Translations under genes and position numbers: made by a program
In this document: positions 53,522 to 63,117 of the stretch, piece after piece
Position numbering within the stretch: position 1 is the first letter of the stretch
Layout of the letters: each line of letters starts with the position of its first letter
Notes under the pieces: model-generated
The model's database searches: none
The model's input: the letters and a program-made list of their open reading frames with translations, nothing else
What the model was told of the DNA's origin: nothing
Assembly (NCBI RefSeq): GCF_000721705.1
Contig: NZ_JOJL01000022.1
Coordinates: 45,654 to 109,653, forward strand
Reading direction: 5' to 3'
DNA: 64,000 nt
Source: Actinoplanes subtropicus
GTDB taxonomy: Bacteria > Actinomycetota > Actinomycetes > Mycobacteriales > Micromonosporaceae

Positions 53522-54841
53522 TTAGTTCTTGGCGACCAGCCGATGGATCGACCGCAGCGGGATCCGCAGCCAACCTGGCCGGTGCCGGGCTTCGTACGCG
53601 GCCTCGTAGACCGCCTTGTCCAATTCGTACGCGGCCAGCAACGCCGCGTGCGACCGCGGGTCGGTGCCGGACGCGTGCTCGTACCCGTCGCAGAACGCCG
53701 CCCGGTTCCGGTCGACCCACTCGCGGGCCCGCGCCGCCAGATGCTCGTCGTCGTCCGAGTCGACCAGCAACTGGTACGCCGCATACTCGTAGCTGCGCAG
53801 CACCCCGGCCACATCACGCAGGGGTGAATCGGGCAGCCGGCGCTCCTCGAGCGGCACCCCCGGCTCGCCCTCGAAGTCGATCAGCAGCCACGCCTCGGGC
53901 GTGCGCAGCACCTGCCCCAGGTGCAGGTCGCCGTGCACCCGCTGGACCGTGACCGTCTCCCCGTCCAGGGAGCGGAACTGCTGCTCGATGGCCGGCACGT
54001 ACTGCTGGATCTCGCTGACCGCGTTCGCGTTCTGCCGCAGCCGGGCCAGCACCGCGTCCAGCGGGAACGGCGCCGGGCCCGAGCCCAGCGCCGCGGCCAG
54101 GTCGGCGTGCACCGAGGCGACCGCCTCGCCGAGCCGGTACGACTCGCCCTGGAAGTCGCCGCCCACCTCGTCGGCGCCCATCTCCGCGTCGGCGAACAGG
54201 TCCCGGGCCGACGCGGTGGCCATCGCCCAGCCCTCGGCCGAGTTCGCGGCGTACGCGGTCACCATGCCCAGCGGCGCGGGCACCCCGCCCTCGGTGGTCT
54301 CGAACGAGCCCAGCAGCTTCGCCACGTGCGGGTTGCCGCGCCGGCCGAGCACCCGATTCAGCTCGACATCCGGGTTGATCCCGGTGGCGACCCGGCGGAA
54401 GACCTTGAGGATCGCCTCCTGCCCGAAGATCACGCTGGTGTTGCTCTGCTCGGCGTCGAAGACCCGGGGGTACGCGTCCTCGCCCGGGAACCGCGCCCCC
54501 GGCTCCGGCTCGAACACCACGTCGCCGCAGGTCCCGCCGGCCTCGACCAGGGACAGCAGGTACCGGGCGGCGCCCTGGTCGTAGAGCGCGTCGTAGCCGG
54601 TGCCGTGCTCGGTCGTGCCGATCGTGGCGACCCCGCTGAACTCGGCGATCGGCCCGTGGTCCCAGGCGACGATCACCTGGTAGCGCTCGGAGCTGCCGTC
54701 GGTGTACTCGACGTCGATCAGCACGAGGTCCACGTTGTCGCCGAGGCGGGTCGACGACGCCTCCTTCACGGACGACAGCGTGCGGGCCTTGCCGGCGTAC
54801 CAGCGTTGCTGCGGCAGCCACTCGGCGAAGGGCAACGTCAT
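53522..54841 (-). CDS. mak: Maltokinase
   Basis: 439 residues. The aminoglycoside-phosphotransferase-like fold carries the catalytic [14 protein letters not shown] (HGDLH) and the metal-binding [10 protein letters not shown] motifs. The N-terminus [18 protein letters not shown] is the maltokinase cap signature. It phosphorylates maltose with ATP to alpha-maltose 1-phosphate, the donor for GlgE. The start overlaps the treS stop by four bases (ATGA), so treS and mak are coupled, in keeping with the TreS-Mak complex or fusion known in other actinomycetes. Confidence 0.95.
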   Translation of the reverse strand: MTLPFAEWLPQQRWYAGKARTLSSVKEASSTRLGDNVDLVLIDVEYTDGSSERYQVIVAWDHGPIAEFSGVATIGTTEHGTGYDALYDQGAARYLLSLVEAGGTCGDVVFEPEPGARFPGEDAYPRVFDAEQSNTSVIFGQEAILKVFRRVATGINPDVELNRVLGRRGNPHVAKLLGSFETTEGGVPAPLGMVTAYAANSAEGWAMATASARDLFADAEMGADEVGGDFQGESYRLGEAVASVHADLAAALGSGPAPFPLDAVLARLRQNANAVSEIQQYVPAIEQQFRSLDGETVTVQRVHGDLHLGQVLRTPEAWLLIDFEGEPGVPLEERRLPDSPLRDVAGVLRSYEYAAYQLLVDSDDDEHLAARAREWVDRNRAAFCDGYEHASGTDPRSHAALLAAYELDKAVYEAAYEARHRPGWLRIPLRSIHRLVAKN

Positions 54842-56607
54842 TGCTTCTCCTCCGACCTGCACAGCTGGAACCAGTAGAAGCCGTGCCCGGGCAGGGTCAG
54901 CAGATAGGGCAGCTGGCCGACCCGCGGGAAGTTCACGTGCCCGGTCAGCTCGACCGGCGTGTACCCGTTCCAGTGCTGCAGGTTGAGCTCGATCGGTTGC
55001 GGGAAGCGCGACAGGTTGTTCACGCACAGCACCACGTCGTCGCCGTTCTCGCGCAGGTAGGCCAGCACGGACGGGTTCGACCCGCCGAGCTCGCGGAACG
55101 TGCCGACGGCGAACGCGTCGTGGCGGCGTCGCACGGCGAGCATGGTACGCGTCCAGTTCAGCAGCGACGTCGAGCTGTCCCGCTGGGCCTCCACGTTGAC
55201 CGCCTGGTAGCCGTAGACCGGGTCCTGGTTGGCCGGCAGGTAGAGGCGGCCGGGATTGGCGGTGGAGAAGCCGGCGTTGCGGTCCGGCGTCCACTGCATC
55301 GGCGTACGCACGCCGTCGCGGTCGCCGAGCCAGATGTTGTCGCCCATCCCGATCTCGTCGCCGTAGTACAGGACCGGCGAGCCGGGCAGCGACAGCAGCA
55401 TCGCGGTGAACAGCTCGATCTGGTTGCGGTCGTTCTCCAGCAGCGGGGCGAGCCGGCGGCGGATGCCGACGTTCGCCTTCATCCGCGGGTCCTTGGCGTA
55501 CTCCGAGTACATGTAGTCGCGCTCTTCGTCGGTGACCATCTCGAGCGTGAGCTCGTCGTGGTTGCGCAGGAAGATGCCCCACTGGCAGTTGTCCGGGATG
55601 GCCGGGGTCTGCGCCATGATCTCGGAGATCGGGAAGCGGGACTCACGACGCACCGCCATGAAGATCCGCGGCATCAGCGGGAAGTGGAACGCCATGTGGC
55701 ACTCGTCGCCGCCGGTCTTCGGGTCGCCGAAGTACTCGACCACGTCGGCCGGCCACTGGTTCGCCTCGGCGAGCAGCACCCGGCCCGGGAACTCGTCGTC
55801 GATCACCTTGCGGCAGTGCTTGAGGAACGCGTGCGTCTCCGGCAGGTTCTCCCCGTTCGTGCCCTCCCGCTCGTACAGGTACGGGACCGCGTCCAGCCGG
55901 AAGCCGTCGATGCCCAGGTCCAGCCAGAACCGCAGGACGTCGAGCATTGCCTCCTGCACGGCCGGGTTGTCGTAGTTGAGGTCGGGCTGGTGGGAGAAGA
56001 ACCGGTGCCAGAAGAACTGCCGGCGCACCGGGTCGAAGGTCCAGTTGGACTCCTCGGTGTCCACGAAGATCACCCGCGCGTCCTGGTACTTCTCGCTGGT
56101 GTCGCTCCACACATAGAAATCGCCGTACGGCCCGTCCGGGTCACGGCGCGACTCCTGGAACCACGCGTGCTGGTCACTGGTGTGGTTCATGACCAGGTCG
56201 GTGATCACCCGGATGCCGCGCTTGTGCGCCGCGTCGAGCAGCGCCACGAAGTCGTCGACCGTGCCGAACTCGGGCAGCACCCGGTAGAAGTCGCTGATGT
56301 CGTAGCCGCCGTCGCGCAGCGGCGACTGGTAGAACGGCGGCAGCCAGAGGCAGTCGACGCCGAGCCACTGCAGGTAGTCGAGCCGCTCGATCAGGCCGCG
56401 CAGGTCGCCCGAGCCGTCCGAGGACGAGTCGTAGAAGGCCCGGACGAGGACCTCGTAGAAGACGGCCCGCTGGAACCAGGTGGCATCGGCGGGCAGCACC
56501 CGCGCGTGGCCGAAGTCCTCGGCGGTCGGGTGCTCGACCACACCGTCCTCGACGTGGCTGCCCTCGGCCGGGTCGTGCTCTTCGATCAGGTCCATCGCGT
56601 TCCCCAC
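54838..56607 (-). CDS. treS: Trehalose synthase / maltose alpha-D-glucosyltransferase
   Basis: 589 residues. GH13 motifs: [37 protein letters not shown] (nucleophile Asp), [12 protein letters not shown] (acid Glu) and [12 protein letters not shown]. The [17 protein letters not shown] insertion is specific to TreS. It interconverts trehalose and maltose and here supplies maltose to Mak. It is 23 bases after glgE and overlaps mak. About 40 acidic residues precede the barrel, as in mycobacterial TreS. Confidence 0.96.
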   Translation of the reverse strand: MGNAMDLIEEHDPAEGSHVEDGVVEHPTAEDFGHARVLPADATWFQRAVFYEVLVRAFYDSSSDGSGDLRGLIERLDYLQWLGVDCLWLPPFYQSPLRDGGYDISDFYRVLPEFGTVDDFVALLDAAHKRGIRVITDLVMNHTSDQHAWFQESRRDPDGPYGDFYVWSDTSEKYQDARVIFVDTEESNWTFDPVRRQFFWHRFFSHQPDLNYDNPAVQEAMLDVLRFWLDLGIDGFRLDAVPYLYEREGTNGENLPETHAFLKHCRKVIDDEFPGRVLLAEANQWPADVVEYFGDPKTGGDECHMAFHFPLMPRIFMAVRRESRFPISEIMAQTPAIPDNCQWGIFLRNHDELTLEMVTDEERDYMYSEYAKDPRMKANVGIRRRLAPLLENDRNQIELFTAMLLSLPGSPVLYYGDEIGMGDNIWLGDRDGVRTPMQWTPDRNAGFSTANPGRLYLPANQDPVYGYQAVNVEAQRDSSTSLLNWTRTMLAVRRRHDAFAVGTFRELGGSNPSVLAYLRENGDDVVLCVNNLSRFPQPIELNLQHWNGYTPVELTGHVNFPRVGQLPYLLTLPGHGFYWFQLCRSEEKQ

Positions 56608-56630
56608 CTACCCACCCGCAGGTTCTTGAA

Positions 56631-58595
56631 TCACTGACGGTGCAGCACGAAGACGTGCGCGGGCTCCACGTACGGGTCGATCCGGACCGCGTTGTGCTGT
56701 CCCCACTCGTACGCCTGCCCGGTGATCTGATCGGTCACCGTGAACCGCTCGTGCCACTCCATGCCCAGCTCCGGCATGTTCAGCGTGGTGTTGCCCCACT
56801 GCACGTTGCTGGCGTCGAAGGACACCACCACCAGAACGGTGTTGCCGGTCTCCGGGTCGCGCTTGGAGAAGCACAGCAGCGCGCCGTTGTCGACCTCGTG
56901 GAAGCGCAGGTTGCGCAGCCAGTGCAGGGCCGGGTTGGCGGCCCGGATCCGGTTGAGCCGGGTGATGTACGGCGCCAGCGACCGCCCGGTGCGCTCGGCC
57001 GCCGCCCAGTCCCGCGGCTTCAGCTCGTACTTCTCGTTGTCGATGTACTCCTCCGAGCCGGGCCTCGCGACGTGCTCGAACAGCTCGTAGCCGGAGTACA
57101 TGCCCCAGGACGGCGAGAGCATGCTGGCCAGCACCGCCCGGATCTTGAACATCGGCGGGCCGCCGTGCTGCAGCGACTCGTGCAGGATGTCCGGCGTGTT
57201 CGGCCAGAAGTTGGGCCGCATCCAGTCCAGCGAGGCGAGCAGCTGCCCCATGTACTCGCGCATCTCCCAGGCCGTGGTGCGCCAGGTGAAGTACGTGTAC
57301 GACTGGGTGAAGCCGACCTTGCCGAGCCCGTTCATCATGGCCGGCCGGGTGAAGGCCTCGGCCAGGAACAGCACGTCCGGCTCGGTCTCCTTCACCTTCG
57401 GGATCAGCCACTGCCAGAAGTTGACCGCCTTGGTGTGCGGGTTGTCGACCCGGAAGATCTTGACGCCCTGCTCGACCCAGTGCATCACCACGCGGTACAC
57501 CTCGTCGCGCAGCGTGCGGTAGTCGTTGTCCCAGTTGATCGGGTAGATGTCCTGGTATTTCTTGGGCGGGTTCTCGGCGTACGCGATGGTGCCGTCGGCC
57601 TTGGTGGTGAAGAACTGCGGATGCGAGGTCACCCAGGGGTGGTCGGGGGCGGCCTGCAGGGCGAGGTCGAGCGCGACCTCCAGCCCGTTGTCATTCGCCG
57701 TACGAACGAAGGCGCGGAAGTCCTCGAGGGTGCCCAGCTCCGGGTGGATCGCGTCGTGGCCGCCCTCGGCCGAGCCGATCGCCCACGGCGAGCCGACGTC
57801 CTCCGGGCGGGCCACCAGCGTGTTGTTGCGGCCCTTGCGGTTGACCCGGCCGATCGGGTGGATCGGCGGCAGGTAGAGCACGTCGAAGCCCATCGCGGCG
57901 ACCGCGGGGATCCGGGCGGCGGCGGTGGCGAAGGTGCCGTGCCTGACCGGGGTGGCGTCCGGGCCGATCTCGGCGCCCTCCGAGCGGGGGAAGAACTCGT
58001 ACCACGCGGAATACAGCGCCCGCCGGCGATCGACCCAGATCGCGTACGACCGGGTCGTGGTCACCTGGTGCCGGACCGGGTTGTGCCAGAGCAGGTCCTC
58101 CAGGTCGAGCGCGGGGGAGACCCGGGCGAACAGCGACATCTGCTCGTCGCGCAGGGCCGCCGCGGCAGCCCGCACCCGCTCCTCGTGGTCGTGCGGCACG
58201 ATCTTGGCGGCCAGGTCCAGCACCTCGGAGCCCTCGGCCAGGTCGTTGGCCAGATCCTCCAGGCCCTGGCCGGCGCCGATCTTCTTCACCACCGCGTCCC
58301 GCCACGTCCGGTAGGGATCGTCGAACGCCTCCACGGTGAACGTCCACCGGCCCACCCGGTCCGGCCGGATCGTGCCGTGCCAGCGGTCGAGGCCCGGCTC
58401 GCCGGGCTGCAGACGGGTGAACGGCTCGGACTCGCCGTCCGGACCGCGCCATACCACGTTCACGCCGAGCGCGCGGTGTCCTTCGCGATAGGACGTCGCG
58501 GAGACCGGGACGAGCTCGCCGACCACCGCCTTGGCGGGGTAGCGGCCACAGGACACCGACGGAGTCACGTCCTCGATGGGAAAACGACCGGTCAT
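56631..58595 (-). CDS. glgE: Alpha-1,4-glucan:maltose-1-phosphate maltosyltransferase
   Basis: 654 residues from the ATG at 58595 (MTGRFPIEDV). GlgE hallmarks: IEDVTPSVSCGRYPAKAVVGE at the start, VLYLPPIHPIGRVNRKGRNN, the nucleophile in KIFRVDNPHTKAVNFW and the general acid in VLFLAEAFTRPAMM. It extends alpha-1,4-glucan by maltosyl units from maltose 1-phosphate. It is first in the operon. With TreS, Mak and GlgB the whole route from trehalose to branched glucan is encoded here. A further in-frame upstream ATG at 58661 is unlikely. Confidence 0.96.
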   Translation of the reverse strand: MTGRFPIEDVTPSVSCGRYPAKAVVGELVPVSATSYREGHRALGVNVVWRGPDGESEPFTRLQPGEPGLDRWHGTIRPDRVGRWTFTVEAFDDPYRTWRDAVVKKIGAGQGLEDLANDLAEGSEVLDLAAKIVPHDHEERVRAAAAALRDEQMSLFARVSPALDLEDLLWHNPVRHQVTTTRSYAIWVDRRRALYSAWYEFFPRSEGAEIGPDATPVRHGTFATAAARIPAVAAMGFDVLYLPPIHPIGRVNRKGRNNTLVARPEDVGSPWAIGSAEGGHDAIHPELGTLEDFRAFVRTANDNGLEVALDLALQAAPDHPWVTSHPQFFTTKADGTIAYAENPPKKYQDIYPINWDNDYRTLRDEVYRVVMHWVEQGVKIFRVDNPHTKAVNFWQWLIPKVKETEPDVLFLAEAFTRPAMMNGLGKVGFTQSYTYFTWRTTAWEMREYMGQLLASLDWMRPNFWPNTPDILHESLQHGGPPMFKIRAVLASMLSPSWGMYSGYELFEHVARPGSEEYIDNEKYELKPRDWAAAERTGRSLAPYITRLNRIRAANPALHWLRNLRFHEVDNGALLCFSKRDPETGNTVLVVVSFDASNVQWGNTTLNMPELGMEWHERFTVTDQITGQAYEWGQHNAVRIDPYVEPAHVFVLHRQ

Positions 58596-58676
58596 GATCT
58601 CCACCGTAGTCAGACGGGCACGAAAAGGCGCGGCGAAATGGGGCGCCGGGGTCCTTCTCAACCTACCGGAGAGCGC

Positions 58677-59459
58677 TCAGCGCGGCTCGTCCAGGAGCGG
58701 TCGTGCGCCGCCGATGAAATTGGTCAGATCGTCCCCGCGCAGCACCCGTTCATGCTTGCCCCCTCTGATCATCGGCACGTTACCGGCCAGCAAAATCACG
58801 TTTCCCACCCGTCGCCCCCGCACCACGTCGAGGTCGCCGTAGAGGGCCACGTCGTCGAAGGCGGCCCGGGCGGTGGCCGCCTGGATCCGGGTCCGCGCCA
58901 GCGGCGGGACGTCCGTCAAGTTCATCGAAAGTAAACCGTCCGGACGAATCGCGCGCCGGGCCGCGCGCGCGAATCCGACGTCGGCCACGCTGCCCGGCAT
59001 GTGCACGCCGACGAAGACGTCCGAGACGATCAGCCCGAAGCCGGCCGGCTCCACCGACTCCAATTCCGCGCGGGCGTCCCCGATCCGTACCTCGATCTGC
59101 TCGGGAAACGGCAGGAACCGCGACACCAGCGCCAGGATCGCCGGGTCACGCTCGACGACCACCTGGGAAAAACCGGGATGCGTGTGGTGCAGCAGGCGAG
59201 GAAGCGTCAGCCCGCCGCCACCCAGGTGCAAGACCGTTTCCCGTACGCGATCAGCACTCCACGACCGCATCACCGTCCCCAGCTGTCTCTCGTACGGGAA
59301 CGGCAGGTACTCCGGATCGGCGAGGTCGACATACGACTGCGGCACGCTGTCGACCAGCAGGGTCCAGCCCTGCGGACGGGCCGGATCGGGGCGCAGCTCG
59401 GCGAGGCCACCGGCGACCGCCACGTGCACGGGAGCGCGTCGGTTGCCGTGCGGTCCCAT
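58677..59459 (-). CDS. Spermidine-synthase-like methyltransferase-fold protein
   Basis: 260 residues from the ATG at 59459. The segment DSVPQSYVDLADPEYLPFPYERQLGTVM followed by VLHLGGGGLTLPRLLHHTHPGFSQVVVERDPAIL is the N-terminal and motif I part of spermidine synthase-type proteins. RIGDARAELESV and LIVSDVFVGVHMP correspond to the acceptor site region. The canonical catalytic DSTDP is replaced by DVFVG, so true aminopropyltransfer is doubtful. It lies 81 bases upstream of glgE on the same strand. Confidence 0.8.
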   Translation of the reverse strand: MGPHGNRRAPVHVAVAGGLAELRPDPARPQGWTLLVDSVPQSYVDLADPEYLPFPYERQLGTVMRSWSADRVRETVLHLGGGGLTLPRLLHHTHPGFSQVVVERDPAILALVSRFLPFPEQIEVRIGDARAELESVEPAGFGLIVSDVFVGVHMPGSVADVGFARAARRAIRPDGLLSMNLTDVPPLARTRIQAATARAAFDDVALYGDLDVVRGRRVGNVILLAGNVPMIRGGKHERVLRGDDLTNFIGGARPLLDEPR

Positions 59460-59554
59460 CCCGGTGACCCTACTCAAGTTCGTACCGGGCGGAACCGACG
59501 TGTACCCCTGACGCGGCCGCAAAGGGACCGTGCCAGACCTTCGAGGAGTCACCG

Positions 59555-60127
59555 GTGGCCGGACCGTCCGTCGAGCTCTCGCCCGTGATCGCGGCGAGCA
59601 CCCACTGGCTGTCGCGGGCCTACCCGGCGGGCACCCCCGACACCATCGCGCACACCCTGTCGGAGCTGCAGGCCCGGCAGGCCGTGACGGTCGCCGCCTG
59701 GCTGCGCTACCCGACCGAGATGGACGCGGCGCTGGTCGCGATCGCCGGGCCGGGCGGCTCGGCGGTGCTCGACTGGCGGGTCGGCAGCGAGCCCGAGGAC
59801 GAGAACGCCGAGGAGGAGGGCTGGCGCACCTGGGTCGACGAGGTCGTGGTGAGCTGGGCGGCCTGCCTGCTGGCCGACCCGATGCTGGCCCGGCGCGGCG
59901 TCGACGCGGTGGCCGCGGCGGTCCCGTTCGACGAGGACCGGCCCCGGCCGTACCCGCGGCGGACCGGCGGCCTGCCCACCGAGTTCCGCCGCCTGCTCAA
60001 CCCGGACCCGCGCGACCGCGAGGCCGCGGTGCTCCTGCGCCACCCGGACCTGCTGGAGCCGATCGCCGAGATGCACCGCGACACCCTGCTGTACCTGCTG
60101 GGTGCCGCCCGGGAGATCGCGGCCTAG
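59555..60127 (+). CDS. Conserved-type hypothetical protein
   Basis: 190 residues from a GTG. It has no signal peptide or membrane helix and is mostly helical. Readable blocks are HWLSRAYPAGTPDTIAHTLSELQARQAVTVAAWLRYPTEMD and VVSWAACLLADPMLARRGVDAVAA. I do not recognise a family. It is divergent from the spermidine-synthase-like gene with 95 bases between starts, and its stop overlaps the convergent PPOX gene by four bases. Codon use is like its neighbours, supporting a real gene. Confidence 0.65.
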   Translation: MAGPSVELSPVIAASTHWLSRAYPAGTPDTIAHTLSELQARQAVTVAAWLRYPTEMDAALVAIAGPGGSAVLDWRVGSEPEDENAEEEGWRTWVDEVVVSWAACLLADPMLARRGVDAVAAAVPFDEDRPRPYPRRTGGLPTEFRRLLNPDPRDREAAVLLRHPDLLEPIAEMHRDTLLYLLGAAREIAA

Positions 60128-60591
60128 CTTTCCGCCAGCCGGGCCGGGAAGCCGCCGGTGGCGATCGGCCCCCAGCGGTCGATCGTCACCCGGATCAGCG
60201 ATTTGCCCTGGTCCCGCATGGCCTGGCGGTACTCGTCCCAGTCCGGGTGCTCGCCGGAGATCACCCGGAAATACTCCACCAGCGGTTCGAGCGCCTCGGG
60301 CAGGTCGAGCACCTCGGCGGTGCCGTCGACCTGCACCCAGGCCCCGCCGAAGTCGTCCCCGAGCACGAGGACGCTCACTTCCGGGTTCCGGCGCACGTTG
60401 TACGCCTTCGCCCGCTCCGGATACGTCGAGATCACGATCCGGCCCTCGGCGTCGACGCCGCACGTGTTCGGCGAGGCCTGCGGCCGGCCGTCCCGGCGGG
60501 TGGTCATCAGGATCGCGTGGTGCCGGGGCCGGAGGAACTCCAGCAGCCCCTCGCGGTCGACGGTCGTGTTGGTGGCGATGGTGCGGGGCAT
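60124..60591 (-). CDS. PPOX-class flavin/F420-dependent oxidoreductase
   Basis: 155 residues. The split-barrel order is typical: LLEFLRPRHHAILMTTRRDGRPQASPNTCGVDAEGRIVISTYPERAKAYNVRRNPEVSVLVL, followed by WVQVDGTAEVLDLPEALEPLVEYFRVISGEHPDWDEY and SLIRVTIDRWGPIATGG. In actinomycetes proteins of this length usually bind F420 or FMN. The substrate is unknown. It starts eight bases after the polyphosphate glucokinase stop, so the two are an operon. Confidence 0.88.
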   Translation of the reverse strand: MPRTIATNTTVDREGLLEFLRPRHHAILMTTRRDGRPQASPNTCGVDAEGRIVISTYPERAKAYNVRRNPEVSVLVLGDDFGGAWVQVDGTAEVLDLPEALEPLVEYFRVISGEHPDWDEYRQAMRDQGKSLIRVTIDRWGPIATGGFPARLAES

Positions 60592-60599
60592 CGGACTCC

Positions 60600-61385
<786 letters not shown>

Positions 61386-61608
61386 CCCTGTTTCCCGTCT
61401 CCTGGTTCGCAACTGTTTCCCGCTGTTTACCACGCGGGGACGACAGTAAATCCCGCCTCGGTCACCCGGTCCCCGCACGGATCGGCCGTTCGACGTGAAT
61501 GACTCATACTTTCGGCTAGTCTCGGCTAGGCTTTCTGGTTAACGTGGATGCACTGAACGGTCGCCGCGTGCGGGCACGGCTCTCTGCCCGCTCTGGAGGA
61601 CCAAACCC

Positions 61609-62222
61609 ATGATCCAGACGTACGCCGGGCCGGAGAGCGCTACCGACCTCCTCGCCACGCTCACCACTCTCCCGGCCGGCCACCCCGCCCGGCCCGCCCT
61701 GCGGGACAACGCCATCGAGGCGTGGCTGCCGCTGGCCCGCCACCTCGCCCATCGGTATTCCGGGCGGGGCGAGCCCACCGACGACCTGGTCCAGACGGCC
61801 ACGGTCGGCCTGATCAAGGCGGTCGACAAGTTCGACCCGGACCGCGGGGTCGACTTCGCGGGATATGCCATTCCGACCATCATCGGCGAGATCAAAAGAC
61901 ACTTCCGCGATCGTACGTGGAGTGTCCGGGTCCCCCGCCGGTTGCAGGAGTTGCGGCTGGCGATCACCGAGGCGAACAGCACGCTGACCCACTCGCTGGG
62001 GCGGTCGCCGACGGTGGCCGACATCGCCGCGCACCTGTCGATCACCGAGGAGGACGTGCTGGAGGGGCTGGAGGGCGCCCGCGCCTACAACGCCACCTCG
62101 CTGACGGGAATTTGACCCAGTCGCAGATCGCGGAGCAGATCGGGATCTCGCAGATGCATGTGTCCCGGCTGTTGGCGAAGGCGCTGGCGAAGCTCCGCCA
62201 TGAGTTGGACGCCGGGTTCTGA
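61609..62222 (+). pseudogene. SigB/SigF-family sigma factor disrupted by an internal deletion and frameshift
   Basis: From the ATG at 61609 the frame encodes sigma region 2 (LARHLAHRYSGRGEPTDDLVQTATVGLIKAVDKFD, FAGYAIPTIIGEIKRHFRDRTWSVRVPRR) and region 3 (SLGRSPTVADIAAHLSITEEDVLEGLEGARAYNATSL), then stops at 62115. The end of region 4.2 (GNLTQSQIAEQIGISQMHVSRLLAKALAKLR) follows immediately in another frame from 62106 to the stop at 62222. Compared with the usual ~260-residue SigF/SigB length, about 55 codons (the linker and region 4.1) are missing at the junction near 62104. The 168-residue product keeps -10 but not -35 recognition. Confidence 0.85.
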
Positions 62223-62235
62223 GGTTTTTCGCCGT

Positions 62236-62404
62236 GTGGACAACGGCCGGGATTTGTCGTACGCCTGTGCTTTCCTGGCCCCGCCCACAACGGGTGGGGG
62301 CGGTCCGTTGGGGCTGCCCTCGGCCGGGAGCTGTGGATAGCGGCGGGGAGTTGTCGTACCCGGGTGGTTGAGTTGGCCCCGCCCAGAAGGGTGGGGGCGG
62401 TTCG
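62236..62404. repeat. Two ~71-base direct repeats, each with a GC hairpin
   Basis: The segments 62236-62306 and 62333-62404 share GTGGA..., TTGTCGTAC and TTGGCCCCGCCCA..GGGTGGGGGCGG. Each contains a CCGCCC/GGGCGG stem. They lie just after the broken sigma gene and may act as terminators or be copies of a dispersed element. Confidence 0.65.
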
Positions 62405-62515
62405 CGGGGGGCGGCGGGTTCCCTTTTCGCGTTTTGGGGGCAAAACCCTGGGCTCTGCCCAGACCCGGCCATCGCTGCGAAGATCAGCCCTTGCGTGGTG
62501 GCTGCGGTGGGGCGG

Positions 62516-62640
62516 TGGGTGATCTCCTTGCGGCGACAACCATAGGGGATCTGCTGGTGGGAGGCGGCGCAAGCAAAAACCGCTTGCACCGCCTCCCACC
62601 AGCAGATGGCGTTCGGCTGCCGTCGCAAGGAGATCACCCA
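62516..62640. repeat. 125-base imperfect palindrome
   Basis: The left arm 62516-62574 and right arm 62582-62640 are inverse copies (about 59 bases each, loop AAAAACC). The outer 17 bases (TGGGTGATCTCCTTGCG) and the inner 23 bases (from ATCTGCTGGTGGGAGGCGG) are nearly identical, with a mismatched centre. It could be a MITE- or BIME-like dispersed element. Confidence 0.88.
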
Positions 62641-63117
62641 CCTACAGGTTGGGGGTGCGGCGGCTACGCCGCCTTTCGTGGTTTGCGCTCGGGGGCGCGC
62701 GGGGGGTGAGGGCTGGGCGGCCTTCGCCGGTGGTCTTGCCGTGGTCGAGGGGGGTGCTGTTCGCGGGCCGGGTTTGTCGTTGGCGGTCGGGGCGGCCGGC
62801 ATCGGAGGGTGTTGGGCGGCGTGCCGTTTGTTGCGTCTGATGCTGTTGGGGCGCCGAGTCGCTTCCGCGGGGTGCGCCGTCGACGGGGGCTTTGCCGATC
62901 TTGGTGGGCTGGTGTTCGGAGCGCGCATGTCGGCTACATCGTTGCGACTGCGGTGGCGAGGGGCGCCCGGAAATAGGCGAAATATGGGGACGGCGCGCGT
63001 GCACTGCCCAGCATGTGAACGCCGTTGTTCACGGGCGGGACGGTGGGCCGGAATGCGGGATGGGGTCCACTGGCTGGAACGGGCGGCTCACTATGCGAGA
63101 GGTGGGTGGGGCGGGGG
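62641..63117. other. Gene-free stretch with a GGCGGC-TAC-GCCGCC hairpin
   Basis: A perfect 6-base stem at 62659-62673 is followed by TTT, a terminator-like structure. The rest has open frames on both strands that encode only Arg/Pro/Ser- or Gly/Ala/Arg-rich strings. No family was recognised. Confidence 0.5.

Noticed and set aside
49929..53720. 1263-codon minus-strand open frame across the monooxygenase and glgB
   Set aside because: It crosses from one gene's antisense into an alternate frame of glgB. The translation is low-complexity Arg/Ala/Pro.
62642..63004. 120-codon minus-strand open frame
   Set aside because: Pro/Arg/Ser/Gln-rich composition typical of non-coding GC-rich DNA. No start signal.
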